Assembly: GCA_029262055.1 (NCBI GenBank)
Contig: JAJDAD010000063.1
Coordinates: 1 to 64,000 of the forward strand
Length of the DNA stretch: 64,000 nucleotides
From: Candidatus Zhuqueibacterota bacterium
Lineage (GTDB): Bacteria > Zhuqueibacterota > Zhuqueibacteria > Oceanimicrobiales > Oceanimicrobiaceae
Direction of reading: 5' to 3'
In this document: one piece after another, positions 44,963 through 53,818 of the stretch
How the letters are laid out: each line of letters opens with the position of its first letter
Numbering within the stretch: position 1 is the first letter of the stretch
Made by a program: the position numbers and the translations under genes
The notes under the pieces: generated by a model
Seen by the model: the letters and a program-made list of their open reading frames with translations, nothing else
Told to the model about the DNA's origin: nothing
Databases searched by the model: none

Positions 44963-45484
44963 CTAATCAAACAAGCCCGCAATGGGCTCGATCAGGATTT
45001 CTTTGTTTGGCCAATCTATTTTCTTTACGACATCCTTAATGACCGGAACCAGGTATTCATCGTCGCTGGACTTAACGGTCAACACGGCATTAGACGTAAC
45101 ATCCATCACACTATCCACCAACCCGATAGTGTCTCCAGCAAGTGTCTTGACTTTAAAGCCAAGAATCTGGAAGTAATAAAACTCATCCTCCTGCAAAGGC
45201 AAAAGGTAATCGGGCGTGATGCTTAAATATGCGCCCCTGAGCTTTTCTGCCGCTTCCCTGGAGTTTATGCCCTGTAGTCGCAGGTAGACACTGCCGTTGC
45301 GCTCAGAGAAGTCCTCAATTGCAAGCTCGAAGATACTCTGGTCCGGCATTTCAATATAAAGCGAGGGGAGCAGGCTGAACCGGGACGGATGATCGGTTAG
45401 AGGCCTAACTTTGATTTCGCCTTTTATTCCCTGCGGCTTTTCTACAAAACCAACCGCTATGTATCTAGGCGATTGATTGGGCAT
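44963..45484 (-). CDS. rimM: 16S rRNA maturation factor RimM
   Basis: 173 residues: N-terminal RimM barrel (VGFVEKPQGIKGEIKVRPL, LRLQGINSREAAEKLRGAYL) and C-terminal PRC-barrel (YYFQILGFKV, VPVIKDVVKKID). It binds S19 and assists assembly of the 30S head. It begins 13 bp after khpA and has only a weak ribosome binding site, so translation may be coupled. Confidence 0.95.
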   Translation of the reverse strand: MPNQSPRYIAVGFVEKPQGIKGEIKVRPLTDHPSRFSLLPSLYIEMPDQSIFELAIEDFSERNGSVYLRLQGINSREAAEKLRGAYLSITPDYLLPLQEDEFYYFQILGFKVKTLAGDTIGLVDSVMDVTSNAVLTVKSSDDEYLVPVIKDVVKKIDWPNKEILIEPIAGLFD

Positions 45485-45497
45485 CAGCTCTGTGCAA

Positions 45498-45728
45498 CTA
45501 TTCGAGGATCTCCAAAACTGCTCGTTTGCCCTCTTTGGCAGATGCTGCTGATAGCAAGGTTCTTAGTGATTTTGCGGTCTGCCCTCTCCGCCCGATCACC
45601 TTTCCCATGTCCCCTTGGCCGACACGCAATTCAAGAACAATTGTCCGTTCTCCGTCTATTTCCGTAATCTGAATAGCGTTAGGATTGTCGACTAAGTGTG
45701 TCACGATAAACTCAATAAACTCTTTCAT
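45498..45728 (-). CDS. khpA: KH-domain RNA-binding protein KhpA
   Basis: 76 residues with one KH domain; the GxxG loop is GRRG within [17 protein letters not shown]. KhpA works with KhpB/Jag in many bacteria as an RNA chaperone affecting division and translation. GGAGG is 8 bp before the ATG. It sits between rpsP and rimM as in most genomes. Confidence 0.93.
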   Translation of the reverse strand: MKEFIEFIVTHLVDNPNAIQITEIDGERTIVLELRVGQGDMGKVIGRRGQTAKSLRTLLSAASAKEGKRAVLEILE

Positions 45729-45869
45729 TTGGTAACCTCCGTTTGAAAGGTCGTCTTCCTTTTTAACACTTAGAAGATTTTGAGAACATCTGAGCTAGCT
45801 TACTTAATCGCGTTCACTGATTTGTAAAACTACTTTTGTCATCCCTGTACTACGGATGAACCTTTTGCG

Positions 45870-46769
45870 TCATTCTGCTTCTTTTGGTTTTGAGTCGCTT
45901 TCGCTTTTAGTCTCTTCGCTAGTTGTGTCTACATCATCAGCATCTTCCTTTGCGGGAGCCGCTTCAGCCACTGCCGCTTTTTTGTCATCGGTCTTCTTTG
46001 CCGCAGCCTTCTTCTCGGAAGGGGCAGTCGCCTCTGCAGGCGGCGCTTCATCCTTCTTTGTTTTAGCTGTGGTTTTCTCTGCGGTGGGTTCAGCACTCTT
46101 TTCCTGAGCCGCTACTTCCGGATCGTCCTTTGCCGCAAGTTTCTCCTGAGCCGCAACCTTCGCTTCGGGTTCAGGCTCAGCCTTTGCCACCGCCTCCTTG
46201 TCGGCGTTCTCGGCCGGAGTTTTTGCCTCCACGCTTGGGGTTTCAGGCTCTGGAGATTCCTTTGCTGGCGCTACTTCCAGCGCTTCGGTGGGCTCTTCAG
46301 ATTGTGACTCTTCCACTGCCCCACTTTCCGGTGCTGGGCTACCAGCTTCTGCTGCCGCCTCCGCGGCTGCTTTCTCGTCCTTCACTTTCTTCTTCTCATC
46401 CGCTCTTTTCTTCTGTTCGGTGAGCGCTTCCTGTCTTTTCAGGCGGTCCGCCTGCTGGGTTTGCCACTTCTGTAATTCTTCAACAATTGTCGCATCGTCT
46501 GCACCATTTCGCATCAGATGCCACTTCAGCAGAATCCCCTCACCACGCAGAAAATTCTTCACGGTCGAGGAGGGAATAGCTCCCTGGCCCAACCAGTAGA
46601 GAATCCTATCCTCCTGTACCTGAATCTTGGCAGGATCCTGCAGTGGATCGTAAGTACCTACTTTTTCGATGTAGCGGCCGTCACGTGCCGCCCGGGAGTC
46701 AATCGCCACAATTCTATAGAAAGGTTGCTTTTTCTTTCCCATTCTTCGTAAACGCAGCCTAACAGACAA
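45870..46769 (-). CDS. rpsP: 30S ribosomal protein S16 with a long acidic-basic C-terminal extension
   Basis: 299 residues against the usual 80-100. Residues 1-100 are a normal S16 (LRRMGKKKQPFYRIVAIDSR, GTYDPLQDPAKIQV). The remaining 200 are low complexity, rich in Ala, Glu, Lys, Pro and Ser, probably unstructured. The start is TTG, not ATG: GGAGG lies 6 bp upstream and SVRLRLRRMG matches the S16 N-terminus. Extended S16 proteins are known in Bacteroidetes-like lineages, though their role is unclear. It lies 75 bp downstream of ffh and 141 bp before khpA. Confidence 0.93.
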   Translation of the reverse strand: MSVRLRLRRMGKKKQPFYRIVAIDSRAARDGRYIEKVGTYDPLQDPAKIQVQEDRILYWLGQGAIPSSTVKNFLRGEGILLKWHLMRNGADDATIVEELQKWQTQQADRLKRQEALTEQKKRADEKKKVKDEKAAAEAAAEAGSPAPESGAVEESQSEEPTEALEVAPAKESPEPETPSVEAKTPAENADKEAVAKAEPEPEAKVAAQEKLAAKDDPEVAAQEKSAEPTAEKTTAKTKKDEAPPAEATAPSEKKAAAKKTDDKKAAVAEAAPAKEDADDVDTTSEETKSESDSKPKEAE

Positions 46770-46775
46770 TCTGTA

Positions 46776-46780
46776 CCTCC
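46776..46780 (-). promoter_or_regulatory. Ribosome binding site that fixes the TTG start of rpsP
   Basis: On the minus strand GGAGG ends 6 bp before TTG (46769-46767). The next ATG, ten codons in, would remove conserved S16 residues. Confidence 0.85.
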
Positions 46781-46844
46781 TTTTACCTTTTTTATTCTAA
46801 CACCTAAATGTATAATAATTGTGCTCTCAACACAATGATATTCT

Positions 46845-48164
46845 TCAGAAACTCAACCTCGGCATGCCCCTGAGACCCTGTTTGTTCATTTTTTTCATCA
46901 TTTTCTGCATCATGTTGAACTGGTTGAGCAGTTTATTCACTTCCTGTACGCTAGTGCCGCTTCCGTTTGCGATTCTTTTCCGTCGGCTGCCGTTCAGGAT
47001 GTTGGGCCGTCTTCGTTCTTCAATGGTCATGGAATTGATGATGGCTTCAACATATACCAGAGCTTTTTCATCCACCTGCATCCCCTTCATGGCTTTGCCA
47101 CCGGCGCCTGGAATCATTTTGAGCAGTTCTTCCATGGGACCCATGTTTTTGATTTGTTGCAGTTGATCATAAAAATCTTCGAGGGTAAACTCTTGCCGCC
47201 GGAGTTTCTTTTCCAGCTTTCGCGCTTTTTCCTCATCGACGGCCCCTTGCGCCCGCTCTACCAGGGTGACTATGTCGCCCATGCCGAGGATTCGGGATGC
47301 CATTCGGTCCGGATGGAATTTCTCCAGAGCATCCAGCTTTTCACCGTTACTGATGAACTTAATGGGTTTGCCGGTGATTGCGCGAATAGAAAGGGCGGCG
47401 CCTCCTCTTGCGTCGCCGTCCAATTTGGTCAGAACGATTCCGGTGAAGTCGAGCCGGTTCTGGAATTCCTTCGCAGTATTGACCGCATCTTGTCCTGTCA
47501 TGCCGTCCGCAACAAAGAGGATTTCGTCCGGGTTGGTTGTTTCCTTGATGGAGGTGAGTTCCTGCATCAGCTCGTCGTCCACATGCAGCCTGCCCGCCGT
47601 GTCGAAGATGACGATATCGTTCATGGACTTGCGGGCCACGTCGAGCGCCTGTCGGCAGACGTTGACAGGCGTGCTTGCCAATTCCGCGAGTACGGATACG
47701 CCAACCTGTTCGCCGACCACTTTGAGCTGCTCAACTGCGGCGGGTCTCTGTAAATCTGCCGCCACCAGGAGCGGGCTTTGACCGCGGGCCTTGAAGTGTT
47801 TGGCGAGTTTGCCGGCCAGCGTGGTTTTGCCAGATCCCTGCAGCCCAGTCAGCATAATGATCGTTGGCCCGGAGCCGGATTCATTGATTTGTGAATCCGT
47901 CGTGCCCATCAGACGGGCCAACTCGTCGTGCAGTATTTTTATGACCTGCTGCGCCGGCGTGATGCTCTTCAGGACGTCGTGCCCCATGGCCTTGTCCTGT
48001 ACACCGGCAACAAAATCTTTGGCGACTTTGAAGTTGACATCGGCCTCCAGAAGCACACGCCGAACCAGCCGCATCGTCTCGCTTACATTGGCTTCAGTAA
48101 GCTTGCCATGGCCCTTTAACTTCTTGAAAACGCCATCAAATTTTTCAGTTATATCTTGAAACAT
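46845..48164 (-). CDS. ffh: Signal recognition particle GTPase Ffh
   Basis: 439 residues. The NG domain carries the P-loop GLQGSGKTTLAGKLAKHFKA, DTAGRLHVDDELM and TKLDGDARGGAALS. The methionine-rich M domain (from about 320; PGAGGKAMKGM, and a Met-rich tail ending LRGMPRLSF) binds SRP RNA and signal sequences. It targets membrane and secreted proteins to FtsY and SecYEG. It is the first gene of the minus-strand translation cluster, with a promoter and a leader hairpin upstream. The SRP RNA gene was not found in this window. Confidence 0.97.
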   Translation of the reverse strand: MFQDITEKFDGVFKKLKGHGKLTEANVSETMRLVRRVLLEADVNFKVAKDFVAGVQDKAMGHDVLKSITPAQQVIKILHDELARLMGTTDSQINESGSGPTIIMLTGLQGSGKTTLAGKLAKHFKARGQSPLLVAADLQRPAAVEQLKVVGEQVGVSVLAELASTPVNVCRQALDVARKSMNDIVIFDTAGRLHVDDELMQELTSIKETTNPDEILFVADGMTGQDAVNTAKEFQNRLDFTGIVLTKLDGDARGGAALSIRAITGKPIKFISNGEKLDALEKFHPDRMASRILGMGDIVTLVERAQGAVDEEKARKLEKKLRRQEFTLEDFYDQLQQIKNMGPMEELLKMIPGAGGKAMKGMQVDEKALVYVEAIINSMTIEERRRPNILNGSRRKRIANGSGTSVQEVNKLLNQFNMMQKMMKKMNKQGLRGMPRLSF

Positions 48165-48190
48165 AAATCTATGATTCGTACTAATAGAAA

Positions 48191-48210
48191 ATCACAGGAA
48201 CACCTGTGAT
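48191..48210 (-). promoter_or_regulatory. Hairpin in the ffh leader
   Basis: ATCACAGG and CCTGTGAT form a perfect 8-bp inverted repeat around 4 nt. On the minus strand it is followed by TTTCTATT, a weak terminator-like run, 27 bp before the ffh ATG. It may be an attenuator or a protein-binding site. Confidence 0.4.
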
Positions 48211-48245
48211 CAAAAAATCTACGATTCAGAAGTGTACAGCAAAGA

Positions 48246-48274
48246 AATATATCTAACGAGCGGTCAAAACGCAA
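48246..48274 (-). promoter_or_regulatory. Possible promoter of the ffh cluster
   Basis: On the minus strand TTGCGT (48274-48269) and TATATT (48251-48246) are 17 bp apart. The -10 is good and the -35 is weak. The leader would be about 75 nt and include the hairpin. Confidence 0.45.
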
Positions 48275-48426
48275 GATATTTTTTGGGATTAATTGCGCTG
48301 TGTAAGCAGTTGTAGTGGACGTGCACCTTCTACTTTGGTCGTCTCTTGTGCGTTAGGATTCCCCCTTTTGATGGTTAGCAAGCAGTGATTTATGGCCGTT
48401 TATCCACCCATGACCAATAGCGCACA

Positions 48427-48993
48427 ATGCAAAGTTCTGATTACCGGATAACGGAAAAAGATGTCGCGGCGTTGCGTGCCGGCGACACGGCTGCCCTTGA
48501 ACGCATTTTCATAGCGCTGCAACCTCGCGTCTTCCGATTCTTGTGGGTCAGGACGCGCTCCCTGGAAATGTCAGAGGACCTGGTTCAGGAGACATTCTTG
48601 CGCCTTTGGGACGGTCGGGATCGGCTGCGACCGACCGATCGACTTGAGACCTATGTCTTTCGAACTGCAAGCAATCTCCTGACGGATACTTTGCGCCGGG
48701 ATGAACGCCACCGCGAATTACAAGCCGCAAATGTGAAGCCGGAGGTTTCTGCTACAACATCGTCGGATTCTGCCGAGAGCAAAAGGCTTGCACAGATAGT
48801 TGACCATATCGTCGCCACCTTACCCGATGCGTCACGGACCGCCTTCGCGTTGAGCCGCTACGAAGAGCTCACGCATAAGGAGATAGCTGAGGTAATGGAC
48901 ATTTCCGTGAAAACCGTCGAAAAACATATCAGCAAAGCGCTGCAAGTTTTGAAGACAGAGCTGGAGAAGTTTGATGTCGGCCGGGGGCTGTGA
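48427..48993 (+). CDS. ECF-type RNA polymerase sigma factor (FecI-like)
   Basis: 188 residues. Region 2 includes SEDLVQETFLRLWDGRD and the helix with YVFRTASNLLTDTLRR; region 4 holds the helix-turn-helix LTHKEIAEVMDISVKTVEKH. There is no region 3, as expected for ECF factors. A FecR anti-sigma and a TonB receptor with an STN domain follow on the same strand, so it most likely drives genes that answer a ligand sensed at the outer membrane. The ribosome binding site is poor. Confidence 0.9.
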   Translation: MQSSDYRITEKDVAALRAGDTAALERIFIALQPRVFRFLWVRTRSLEMSEDLVQETFLRLWDGRDRLRPTDRLETYVFRTASNLLTDTLRRDERHRELQAANVKPEVSATTSSDSAESKRLAQIVDHIVATLPDASRTAFALSRYEELTHKEIAEVMDISVKTVEKHISKALQVLKTELEKFDVGRGL

Positions 48994-49380
48994 GGTGGAC
49001 CTTTTCGCGATTTCTGTCAGACCGGCTCCTGCAACGCTCTGATTGCTGCCGGCGTTCCCCTCTTGCGATAAGGGATACCACGTTAGGTACATCCGCAATA
49101 AAGCTGTCCGACTTTCCAATAAGGAAGGCTGCTCTTCATCTGTCTACCAGTTCATTTCCAAAGATGAGTTTTTCGCAGGCCTCACCTTTATTGTCTGATT
49201 GCGCAATTGTTTCTTCACCGACCGCGAAAAAAAGAAATCTCTGTAATTGTGTGATTGATATGGACTTAGGATAGATATTGCCGCAACAGATATAAAAAAA
49301 ATCAAAAAAAATCAATTTTCGTATGGGGGTTGGGCGCGTCTTATTCGTATATCAATATAAAACGTGTCCGAGTTTTGATT
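48994..49380 (+). other. Intergenic region between sigma factor and fecR-like gene
   Basis: No gene is supported. A 94-codon frame beginning with a GTG that overlaps the sigma factor stop has no recognisable features and is rejected. An A-rich run lies at 49285-49316. No clear promoter or terminator. Confidence 0.5.
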
Positions 49381-50400
49381 ATGAAAACCAACAATCACAA
49401 GAATTTTGACATAAACGAGTACTTCGTGCGCTGGCTGGACGGACGACTCAATGCTGCGGAGCAGCACAGACTCGATGCCTGGCTGGCCGCAGAGGAGAAC
49501 CGGAAAGCCTGGGACCGTCTGCAGGCCGTCTGGCGTGTTTCCGAACCCCCAGTGGTTCCGGAAGGGACGCCGGTTGCGGCGCAATGGCGACATTTAGCGA
49601 ATCGTTTGCCAAAAGTCACAAAGGCCGGACGCGCGCTTGCGAGCCCTTCAATTCTCGACCAGGTGCTCGATCGTATCCGCGCCCCGCGAGTGCGTGCCGC
49701 TTTTGCAGGTAGCCTGATGCTGGCCGCATTTGCGCTGGTCTACTCGTTCTATTCTTCCGCGCCGCAACTCCGGGAAGTAACAGTGCCTTTTGGCCAGCAA
49801 ATGGAAATCGTGTTGTCTGATGGTTCAGAAGTGCTCCTTAACGCAGGTTCCTCCATCAAATATCCCGACAAGTTTACCGGCGACATCCGGTTGGTCGAGA
49901 TGGAGGGAGAGGCCTATTTCAAGATTGAATCAGATGAGATACCTTTTGTCGTCGCAACCGAGCGAGTCAGCACGCGCGTTCTCGGTACTGAGTTCAATGT
50001 CCGAACCTGGGACTCGGCGACCAAAGTGTTTGTCTACTCTGGAAGAGTGGCAGTTCATTCCAATATCGCTGTGCAAGCGACGGAAGTTGAGATACTTCCG
50101 AACCAATTGGCCATCTGTAAAGATGAGTCGATTACCGTACAACCCACCGAAAGGCCAGGCGATCTGCTTTCATGGCGGCATGGTCGTCTGGTTTTTTCTA
50201 ACCAACCCCTCCCCGAAATACTTGCGGAAGTAAGGCGTATCTACGGCGTTGAAGTCACCGCCGACAACCGGCTGCTCGGTCAACGCCTGTCTGCCACTTT
50301 TGACAAGGAGCCTTTTCTAAAGGTTGTCGAAAGTCTGGCGGCTACGCTGAATGCGCAGGTCGTCCAGGGAGAAACTGCCGTTTCGTTGCGCTCCCGGTAG
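49381..50400 (+). CDS. FecR-family anti-sigma factor
   Basis: 339 residues from the ATG at 49381; the frame is open from a TTG at 49330, but the FecR family begins with this short N-terminal anti-sigma segment (YFVRWLDGRLNAAEQHRLDAWL). One transmembrane helix lies at about 104-127. The periplasmic FecR domain follows (VPFGQQMEIVLSDGSEVLLN, EGEAYFKIES, VLGTEFNVRTW), then a DUF4974-like end. It would hold the preceding ECF sigma factor at the inner membrane and release it when the TonB receptor signals. Confidence 0.9.
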   Translation: MKTNNHKNFDINEYFVRWLDGRLNAAEQHRLDAWLAAEENRKAWDRLQAVWRVSEPPVVPEGTPVAAQWRHLANRLPKVTKAGRALASPSILDQVLDRIRAPRVRAAFAGSLMLAAFALVYSFYSSAPQLREVTVPFGQQMEIVLSDGSEVLLNAGSSIKYPDKFTGDIRLVEMEGEAYFKIESDEIPFVVATERVSTRVLGTEFNVRTWDSATKVFVYSGRVAVHSNIAVQATEVEILPNQLAICKDESITVQPTERPGDLLSWRHGRLVFSNQPLPEILAEVRRIYGVEVTADNRLLGQRLSATFDKEPFLKVVESLAATLNAQVVQGETAVSLRSR

Positions 50401-51373
50401 TTTCTGCGGCAGGTTGCTGCTCAACATTCAACTCTACGAAGAACCAGTCTCAAATCCTGCCTTTTTGTACGGGTTCAACTTAGAGAAAATCAATAATATC
50501 GCGAGTTTCCAGACGGGAGCTGATCAGTTTATTCTGAGGTGGATGGTGTTGCGACGCTTGGTTAGTCTGCTTGTTCTCGTTCCTATCATATTTTCATTAA
50601 GCGATGATTGTTAGGAAGCAATTGGCGCAGAGGCCGGCGACAAGCACAGTCAATCCGGAGAGGTTGCGGCAACTGTCGTCAACATCAACAGGCTGGCCAT
50701 GTGGGTGGTTCGGGCTGATAGAATATCTGCACACAATCCTAATTGATGGGTGTTGGGAACGGCTATTCCCTGGGGTGCTGTCTATCCCCGGGGAATGCCA
50801 GTGGGTGTGGTTTTTGAAGGATGGGTTCGTCCGGGGAGGTTTGGAGCAAGATAGGTGGCCATGGTCGTGTGTGGGAGGGTAAAGTTGGCTGGAGCCTGCA
50901 TTATCATGAAACTGAGGCCGGTAGATTTCTCATAGCCCGGAAGGTGGTATTTTTGAGATAGTGCCAAATAACTACGTGAAGTTTTAAGTACCCCCAAAGG
51001 TGTGTTTCAATAGCCTTTTGTTGAAAAGAACCCGCCCAGTGTTTCTCCGCAGTTTATGGCATATCCCCCGTGGTATCACGAAAAGACCTCGATAGGCCAG
51101 GCATCCTCGCTTAAAATCCCCCGGTTTTAATGAAAATAATTGAATATGACATGAAATATGTTGTATATTTCCCAGTTACCTTGACCTGCGGATGACTGCT
51201 GGCTCAAGATTGCGTTGAATCTGTGCAACGCGTTTTTCCGGCACGGGTCGTGTTTAACTGTCTCGACCTTGTTCCTTTAGATCAGTTTTTTCTGCGGGTC
51301 TGTGAAATACGTCGCTCAAAAGTAATCCAGCTAACCGTCCGGGCAAGAGCCAACCTCGGAAAGTGGAGGGTAA
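50401..51373 (+). other. 973-bp gap between the fecR-like gene and its TonB receptor
   Basis: No convincing gene. Short open frames (50604-50882 on +, 50782-50997 on -) have no ribosome binding site or recognisable motif. A palindrome CCCCGGGG occurs near 50788. A possible promoter lies at 51140-51169. The gap could hold a decayed gene. Confidence 0.55.
51140..51169 (+). promoter_or_regulatory. Possible promoter of the TonB receptor gene
   Basis: TTGAAT (51140-51145) and TATATT (51164-51169) are spaced by 18 bp in a strongly AT-rich patch. The leader would be about 200 nt. A separate ECF-type promoter cannot be excluded. Confidence 0.4.
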
Positions 51374-53809
51374 ATGCTTCAGAGAATTCTGATGAAAGCA
51401 TTCCTCGGACTTCTGCTAGTCCTGGTCAGGTTTAGCCAGTCCGCCTACTGCGAAGGCGACCTCATCAACTTCACCGCCCAGTACGATAATCTTGGGGCTG
51501 TCCTGCAGAGGATTCAACAGGACAGCGGAATCCGGCTGGTTTATGTCAATTCAGTTGTAGATTCATTCCGGGTTTTCAGGAAGTTCCAGGATACGCCATA
51601 CGAAGCGGTCCGTAAGTCCCTGATCGGGACCCCGCTTGATTTTATCCGCAAATCGTCGGACCTCTGGGTCATCGTTCCTAAGGAGCAAACCAAAAGCCTG
51701 CCTGCCGTTGTTACGGGCCGGGTGGTAGATATTCATCTGGAGCAAGGAATTGCGGGTGCGAACGTCTTTGTTGAAGATTCGCAGCTTGGTACGGCAACTG
51801 ACGGGCAGGGTTTTTTCGAGTTGTCGGGGATTCCTCCGGGGCGCGTCAATCTTTCGTTGCGCAGGATTGGCTACCATGACCAGGATCTCGAAATCTCCAT
51901 TCGCGGGAACAGCCACAGGCGTGTGAATGTGGCGCTCGAGCCTAAACCAATATCTACTCGTGAAGTTGTGGTCGAGGAAACCGTTTATCCGAAGCAAAGC
52001 ACTGCCCTGCTTGCATATCAGGAGATTGACCGGAGCCAGCTACGGACACCGCCACTCGCCAACGATGGCGAGGTCTTTGAAGTCCTGCACCGACAGCCGG
52101 GGGTGTCCCGGCGCGACCTGGACGATGTGTTTCCGCACGTCGAAGGTGGCAGCGCCACTGAAGTCATGGTGGAGTTGGATGGAATGCCGATCTACGTTCC
52201 CACCTTTGGACAAAATCGGCGCAGTGTGTTTGCCGCACCGGCACTGGAGTCAGTCACGCTGCGACGCGCGGGTTACGACGCCGAATATGGCGATGCCATG
52301 TCCGGTATCGTATCCTTGAAAACAGTGGGGTTCGAAGATCAGTCGATGCTCACTCAGGGCAGCGCCAGTCTGACGGGCTTGTTCTTCAATTTCAATAAGA
52401 ACACAAAGAAGTTAGGTGTCGCTGGCATTTGGCGGAATGGCAAGGACCGCGGTGACATCCGGTTTGATCGCTGGCAGGGTTTGGATTTGTACAACAAGAT
52501 AGAGTACAGGCCTGCGCAAAACCACACCATCACTGGACTTTCACTCTTGACCCGAGGCTCGTTTATTGAGAGCAACAGTCAGACCACCGCAGAGTTGGTG
52601 AGCCAGAATCTCGGCGTGCGCTATGACTATCAACCGCGCGGTGGTACTTCCAGTGCATCCGCGTTGGTATACCATTCGGCCTTATCGGATCTGCAGTCGG
52701 AGTCGGGCTTCAAGCTGTCCCGCACGAGCAAGTTCGGCGGTGCTTTGCAGACAAAGGCGGGCCTGGATTTTTACACCCTAAGAAGCAAAGGCACGGTTTT
52801 TCTGGACAGCCTGGGAACTTACAAGGTTGCGCGCGACATCGTCTTGCCTCGGGACGATGCGGGCAATTTCTTTCTCCCGATTGATGTCGATCCGGCCGAT
52901 GTTTTTACTCAGGAAGGAACGGTTTTGTCAGGCTACATCCAGAGCAAGTATACCAGTAAATATTGGCGGTTGTCCGGTGGTGCCCGGTTGCCAAAGGATG
53001 TGCGCAATGGTCGAATTCACGTTGAGCCCAGGGCACGTTTGACCCTGACGCCGACGAACAGAATACATGTTTCCCTGGCAGCGGGGCGATACTATCAATT
53101 CACCGATCGTAGCTACGCATCCGAGGCCAAATCCGGGGACTATGAAGGGCGGGGAGAATTTGTGGTCAAACTGGGAGACGATCTGTCTTCGCGGGCGGAC
53201 CACTTCCGGCTGGAATCCAGCTTCATGGTGTCACGTGATGTCAGTTTGTCGGTAGCCTACTTTGACAAACGTTATCTCTTCGATGACCGCGTCTATCTGG
53301 CCCGGATCAATCGTTGGTTTTGGAGCGTGCCATTGAAACGAGGCTACAGTTATGGCTTCGAGTACTGGCTCGCTAAGACCAGAGGCCCATTGCGCGGTTG
53401 GTTGAGCTTTACATCAAATCGACAAATCTACGAGAGCAAAGCCGGCACGCTCTTCAGACCCTATTTTAACCGTGATAGGATCTTGAATCTCTCCGTGAGC
53501 TATGCCATTACAAATACATGGGAAGTTAAAGGCAACTATTTCAAGTCGTCGGGCGCGCCGATGAGAGACTGGGAGCCTGATAAAGTCGTGATCAGTTCTT
53601 CGATGACTCCGGAGGTATTTGCCGCGCGTTTTCTTGCCGGGGACCAGAGGTTCGGCTCAGCGCGCCAGTATTCTCTCGGCCTGGCGTGGAGATTTGCAGC
53701 GTTTGCCAAGGAGAATGTTTTGAATCTGGTGGCGAGCCAAACCCTGGACGAAAGCCAAACGGGACTAAACGGGTTCAGGTTCTGGGCTTCGGTGTCATTC
53801 TCAAACTGA
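51374..53809 (+). CDS. TonB-dependent outer-membrane receptor with STN signalling domain
   Basis: 811 residues; GGAGG is 4 bp before the ATG. Signal peptide about 1-26, STN domain 28-102 (YDNLGAVLQRIQQDSGIRLVY), carboxypeptidase-regulatory-like domain 110-195 (DIHLEQGIAGANVFVEDS), plug 205-320 (RSVFAAPALESVTLRRAGYD), then the beta barrel to the C-terminus, which ends in an aromatic-rich strand. An STN domain allows the receptor to touch FecR in the periplasm, so this protein probably both imports a ligand and starts the signal through the upstream FecR and sigma factor. No SusD/RagB gene follows. The ligand could be a siderophore or an oligosaccharide; the sequence does not tell. Confidence 0.88.
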   Translation: MLQRILMKAFLGLLLVLVRFSQSAYCEGDLINFTAQYDNLGAVLQRIQQDSGIRLVYVNSVVDSFRVFRKFQDTPYEAVRKSLIGTPLDFIRKSSDLWVIVPKEQTKSLPAVVTGRVVDIHLEQGIAGANVFVEDSQLGTATDGQGFFELSGIPPGRVNLSLRRIGYHDQDLEISIRGNSHRRVNVALEPKPISTREVVVEETVYPKQSTALLAYQEIDRSQLRTPPLANDGEVFEVLHRQPGVSRRDLDDVFPHVEGGSATEVMVELDGMPIYVPTFGQNRRSVFAAPALESVTLRRAGYDAEYGDAMSGIVSLKTVGFEDQSMLTQGSASLTGLFFNFNKNTKKLGVAGIWRNGKDRGDIRFDRWQGLDLYNKIEYRPAQNHTITGLSLLTRGSFIESNSQTTAELVSQNLGVRYDYQPRGGTSSASALVYHSALSDLQSESGFKLSRTSKFGGALQTKAGLDFYTLRSKGTVFLDSLGTYKVARDIVLPRDDAGNFFLPIDVDPADVFTQEGTVLSGYIQSKYTSKYWRLSGGARLPKDVRNGRIHVEPRARLTLTPTNRIHVSLAAGRYYQFTDRSYASEAKSGDYEGRGEFVVKLGDDLSSRADHFRLESSFMVSRDVSLSVAYFDKRYLFDDRVYLARINRWFWSVPLKRGYSYGFEYWLAKTRGPLRGWLSFTSNRQIYESKAGTLFRPYFNRDRILNLSVSYAITNTWEVKGNYFKSSGAPMRDWEPDKVVISSSMTPEVFAARFLAGDQRFGSARQYSLGLAWRFAAFAKENVLNLVASQTLDESQTGLNGFRFWASVSFSN

Positions 53810-53818
53810 TTTGCCGCT

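Noticed and set aside
48990-49274. 94-codon frame starting with GTG overlapping the sigma factor stop
   Set aside because: The overlap looks suggestive, but the product is unlike FecR or any known partner and lacks a start signal.
50604-50882. Short plus-strand frame in the gap before the TonB receptor
   Set aside because: Trp/Gly-rich translation resembling random sequence, no ribosome binding site and no family likeness.
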